From RGIG5327 sp045612485 (GTDB lineage Bacteria > Verrucomicrobiota > Lentisphaeria > Victivallales > UBA1829): a DNA stretch of 24,099 nt. Below the pieces are notes generated by a model that had not been told where the DNA came from, searched no databases, and worked only from the letters and a program-made list of their open reading frames with translations. A program made the position numbers and the translations under genes. Where the stretch lies: assembly GCA_045612485.1 (NCBI GenBank), contig JAZKZE010000075.1, positions 1-24,099 of the forward strand. The letters are read 5' to 3'. How positions within the stretch are numbered: position 1 is the stretch's first letter; each line of letters starts with the position of its first letter. Shown one piece after another: positions 23,731 to 24,099 of the stretch.

Positions 23731-23770
23731 AAGGTGCAGAAGCTCATAGCGGGATTCCTGCACTTTTTTT
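23731..23770 (+). terminator. Rho-independent terminator upstream of the AIDA-repeat gene
   Basis: GTGCAG (23734-23739) pairs with CTGCAC (23758-23763), extended outward by a G-T pair and two A-T pairs, and is followed by seven T (23764-23770). Confidence 0.7.
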
Positions 23771-23837
23771 GTGTCTGCAAGTGTGGCAATGAATAAAAGT
23801 TTTAATAAAATAGCATAAAAAATGAAAGGAAAGAGAA

Positions 23838-24099
23838 ATGAGTGATTATTATGTCAATCAGGGTGTGACCTCCAATGGAATTATTTTAGGTTCTTACGAT
23901 TCCATGTATGTTTCTTCCGGCGGGACAGCGATTAATACTACCTTGAATAACTGGGGGAAAATGTATGTTTCAGGAGGTGTTGCCAACAGTGTAAACGTTA
24001 GCACTTCAGCCAGTCTTTTTGTTTATGAAGGCGGCGTGGTCAGTAAGGTGCAGAATGCCGGACAGATGTATCTTGAGTCTGAAGCAACAGCATCTGATA
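23838..24099 (+). CDS. AIDA-like repeat surface/adhesin protein, 3' partial
   Basis: Eighty-seven codons are visible and the frame is open at the window edge. The sequence is made of short Gly- and Val-rich repeats such as GSYDSMYVSSGGTAINT, WGKMYVSGGVANSVNV and SLFVYEGGVVSKV, the pattern of the AIDA/autotransporter passenger repeats that form a right-handed beta-helix. The protein begins MSDYYVNQGVTSNG with no signal peptide, although repeats of this kind are normally exported. ATG is preceded by AAAGGA at 7 bases. Very long proteins of this type, starting directly with repeats, are known from Lentisphaerae such as Victivallis. The C-terminal part (beta-barrel, other anchor, or none) is outside the window. 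Confidence 0.85.
   Translation, partial: MSDYYVNQGVTSNGIILGSYDSMYVSSGGTAINTTLNNWGKMYVSGGVANSVNVSTSASLFVYEGGVVSKVQNAGQMYLESEATASD

Larger units (their letters stand above)
23491..23770 (+). ncRNA. Possible ~280-nt small RNA or leader RNA
   Basis: This interval is bounded by the strong promoter and by a terminator, and contains a perfect 15-bp hairpin (23654-23668 with 23672-23686, loop AGA). A nested element pairs CAGGAAAA (23557-23564) with TTTTCCTG (23620-23627) around a small GCAG/CTGC hairpin (23600-23612). It does not show the motifs I would expect of tmRNA, SRP RNA or RNase P RNA. It could be an independent small RNA or an attenuated leader of the AIDA-repeat gene, which starts 68 bases after the terminator. 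A 79-codon frame (23493-23732) inside it looks fortuitous. Confidence 0.4.

Noticed and set aside
23493..23732. 79-codon frame in the region before the AIDA-repeat gene
   Set aside because: Its ATG would be only about 2 bases after the expected transcript start with no ribosome site, it runs through the 15-bp hairpin, and the translation shows no domain; kept only as an alternative to the RNA interpretation.
1..24099. CRISPR arrays, tRNA or rRNA genes, insertion sequences, phage genes
   Set aside because: None seen: no regularly spaced direct repeats, no cloverleaf-like sequence noticed, no transposase or integrase motifs.

Overview
The window looks like chromosomal DNA from a gut-type Lentisphaerae bacterium (Victivallales-like). 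This rests on three things: the last gene encodes AIDA-like surface repeats with no signal peptide; there are two neutral-ceramidase-like hydrolases, an M28-like peptidase and a CE7-type esterase; and the housekeeping genes (mazG, guaA, gatB, leuB, a murC-like ligase) are scattered singly rather than in classical operons. The phylum call is an inference from gene content; there is no rRNA or other decisive marker. Shine-Dalgarno sites are clear (AAGGAG types), sigma70-like promoters can be read at several genes, and converging genes are separated by strong hairpins with A/T tracts on both sides.

Layout. 1-3119 (+): a peptidase gene cut by the window start, followed closely by a ceramidase-like hydrolase gene. 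3196-4023 (-): mazG. 4262-11505 (+): six tightly packed genes for a membrane complex related to complex I and to group 4 hydrogenases: NuoL-, NuoH-, NuoK- and NuoN/M-like membrane subunits, a NuoC-NuoD-like large subunit, and a ferredoxin-NuoB fusion. 11609-12904 (+): a CE7-like esterase. 12997-15725 (-): an ArsB/NhaD-type ion permease preceded by a PTS EIIA-CBS protein, apparently one operon. 16139-17554 (+): a second ceramidase-like hydrolase. 17679-18659 (-): a GMP synthase made only of the ATP-pyrophosphatase half. 18918-21832 (+): gatB and a diverged MurC-family ligase. 21963-23072 (-): a LeuB-type dehydrogenase. 23073-23837: a gene-poor stretch with a strong promoter, a perfect 15-bp hairpin and a terminator. 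23838-end (+): the start of an AIDA-repeat protein.

The most notable system is the six-gene complex. Its large subunit has lost three of the four cysteines that hold the NiFe centre in group 4 hydrogenases, while the small subunit keeps its proximal-cluster cysteines and the membrane subunits keep their proton-channel residues. It therefore fits the energy-converting hydrogenase-related (Ehr) class: an ion pump driven by electron transfer that is not a hydrogenase and whose substrate is unknown. The fused small subunit also has one cluster ligand replaced by lysine. Other points worth following are the possible small RNA or leader before the AIDA-repeat gene, the GMP synthase without its glutaminase half, the unusual P-loop of the MurC-like protein, and a PTS-CBS protein that may control the ion permease.
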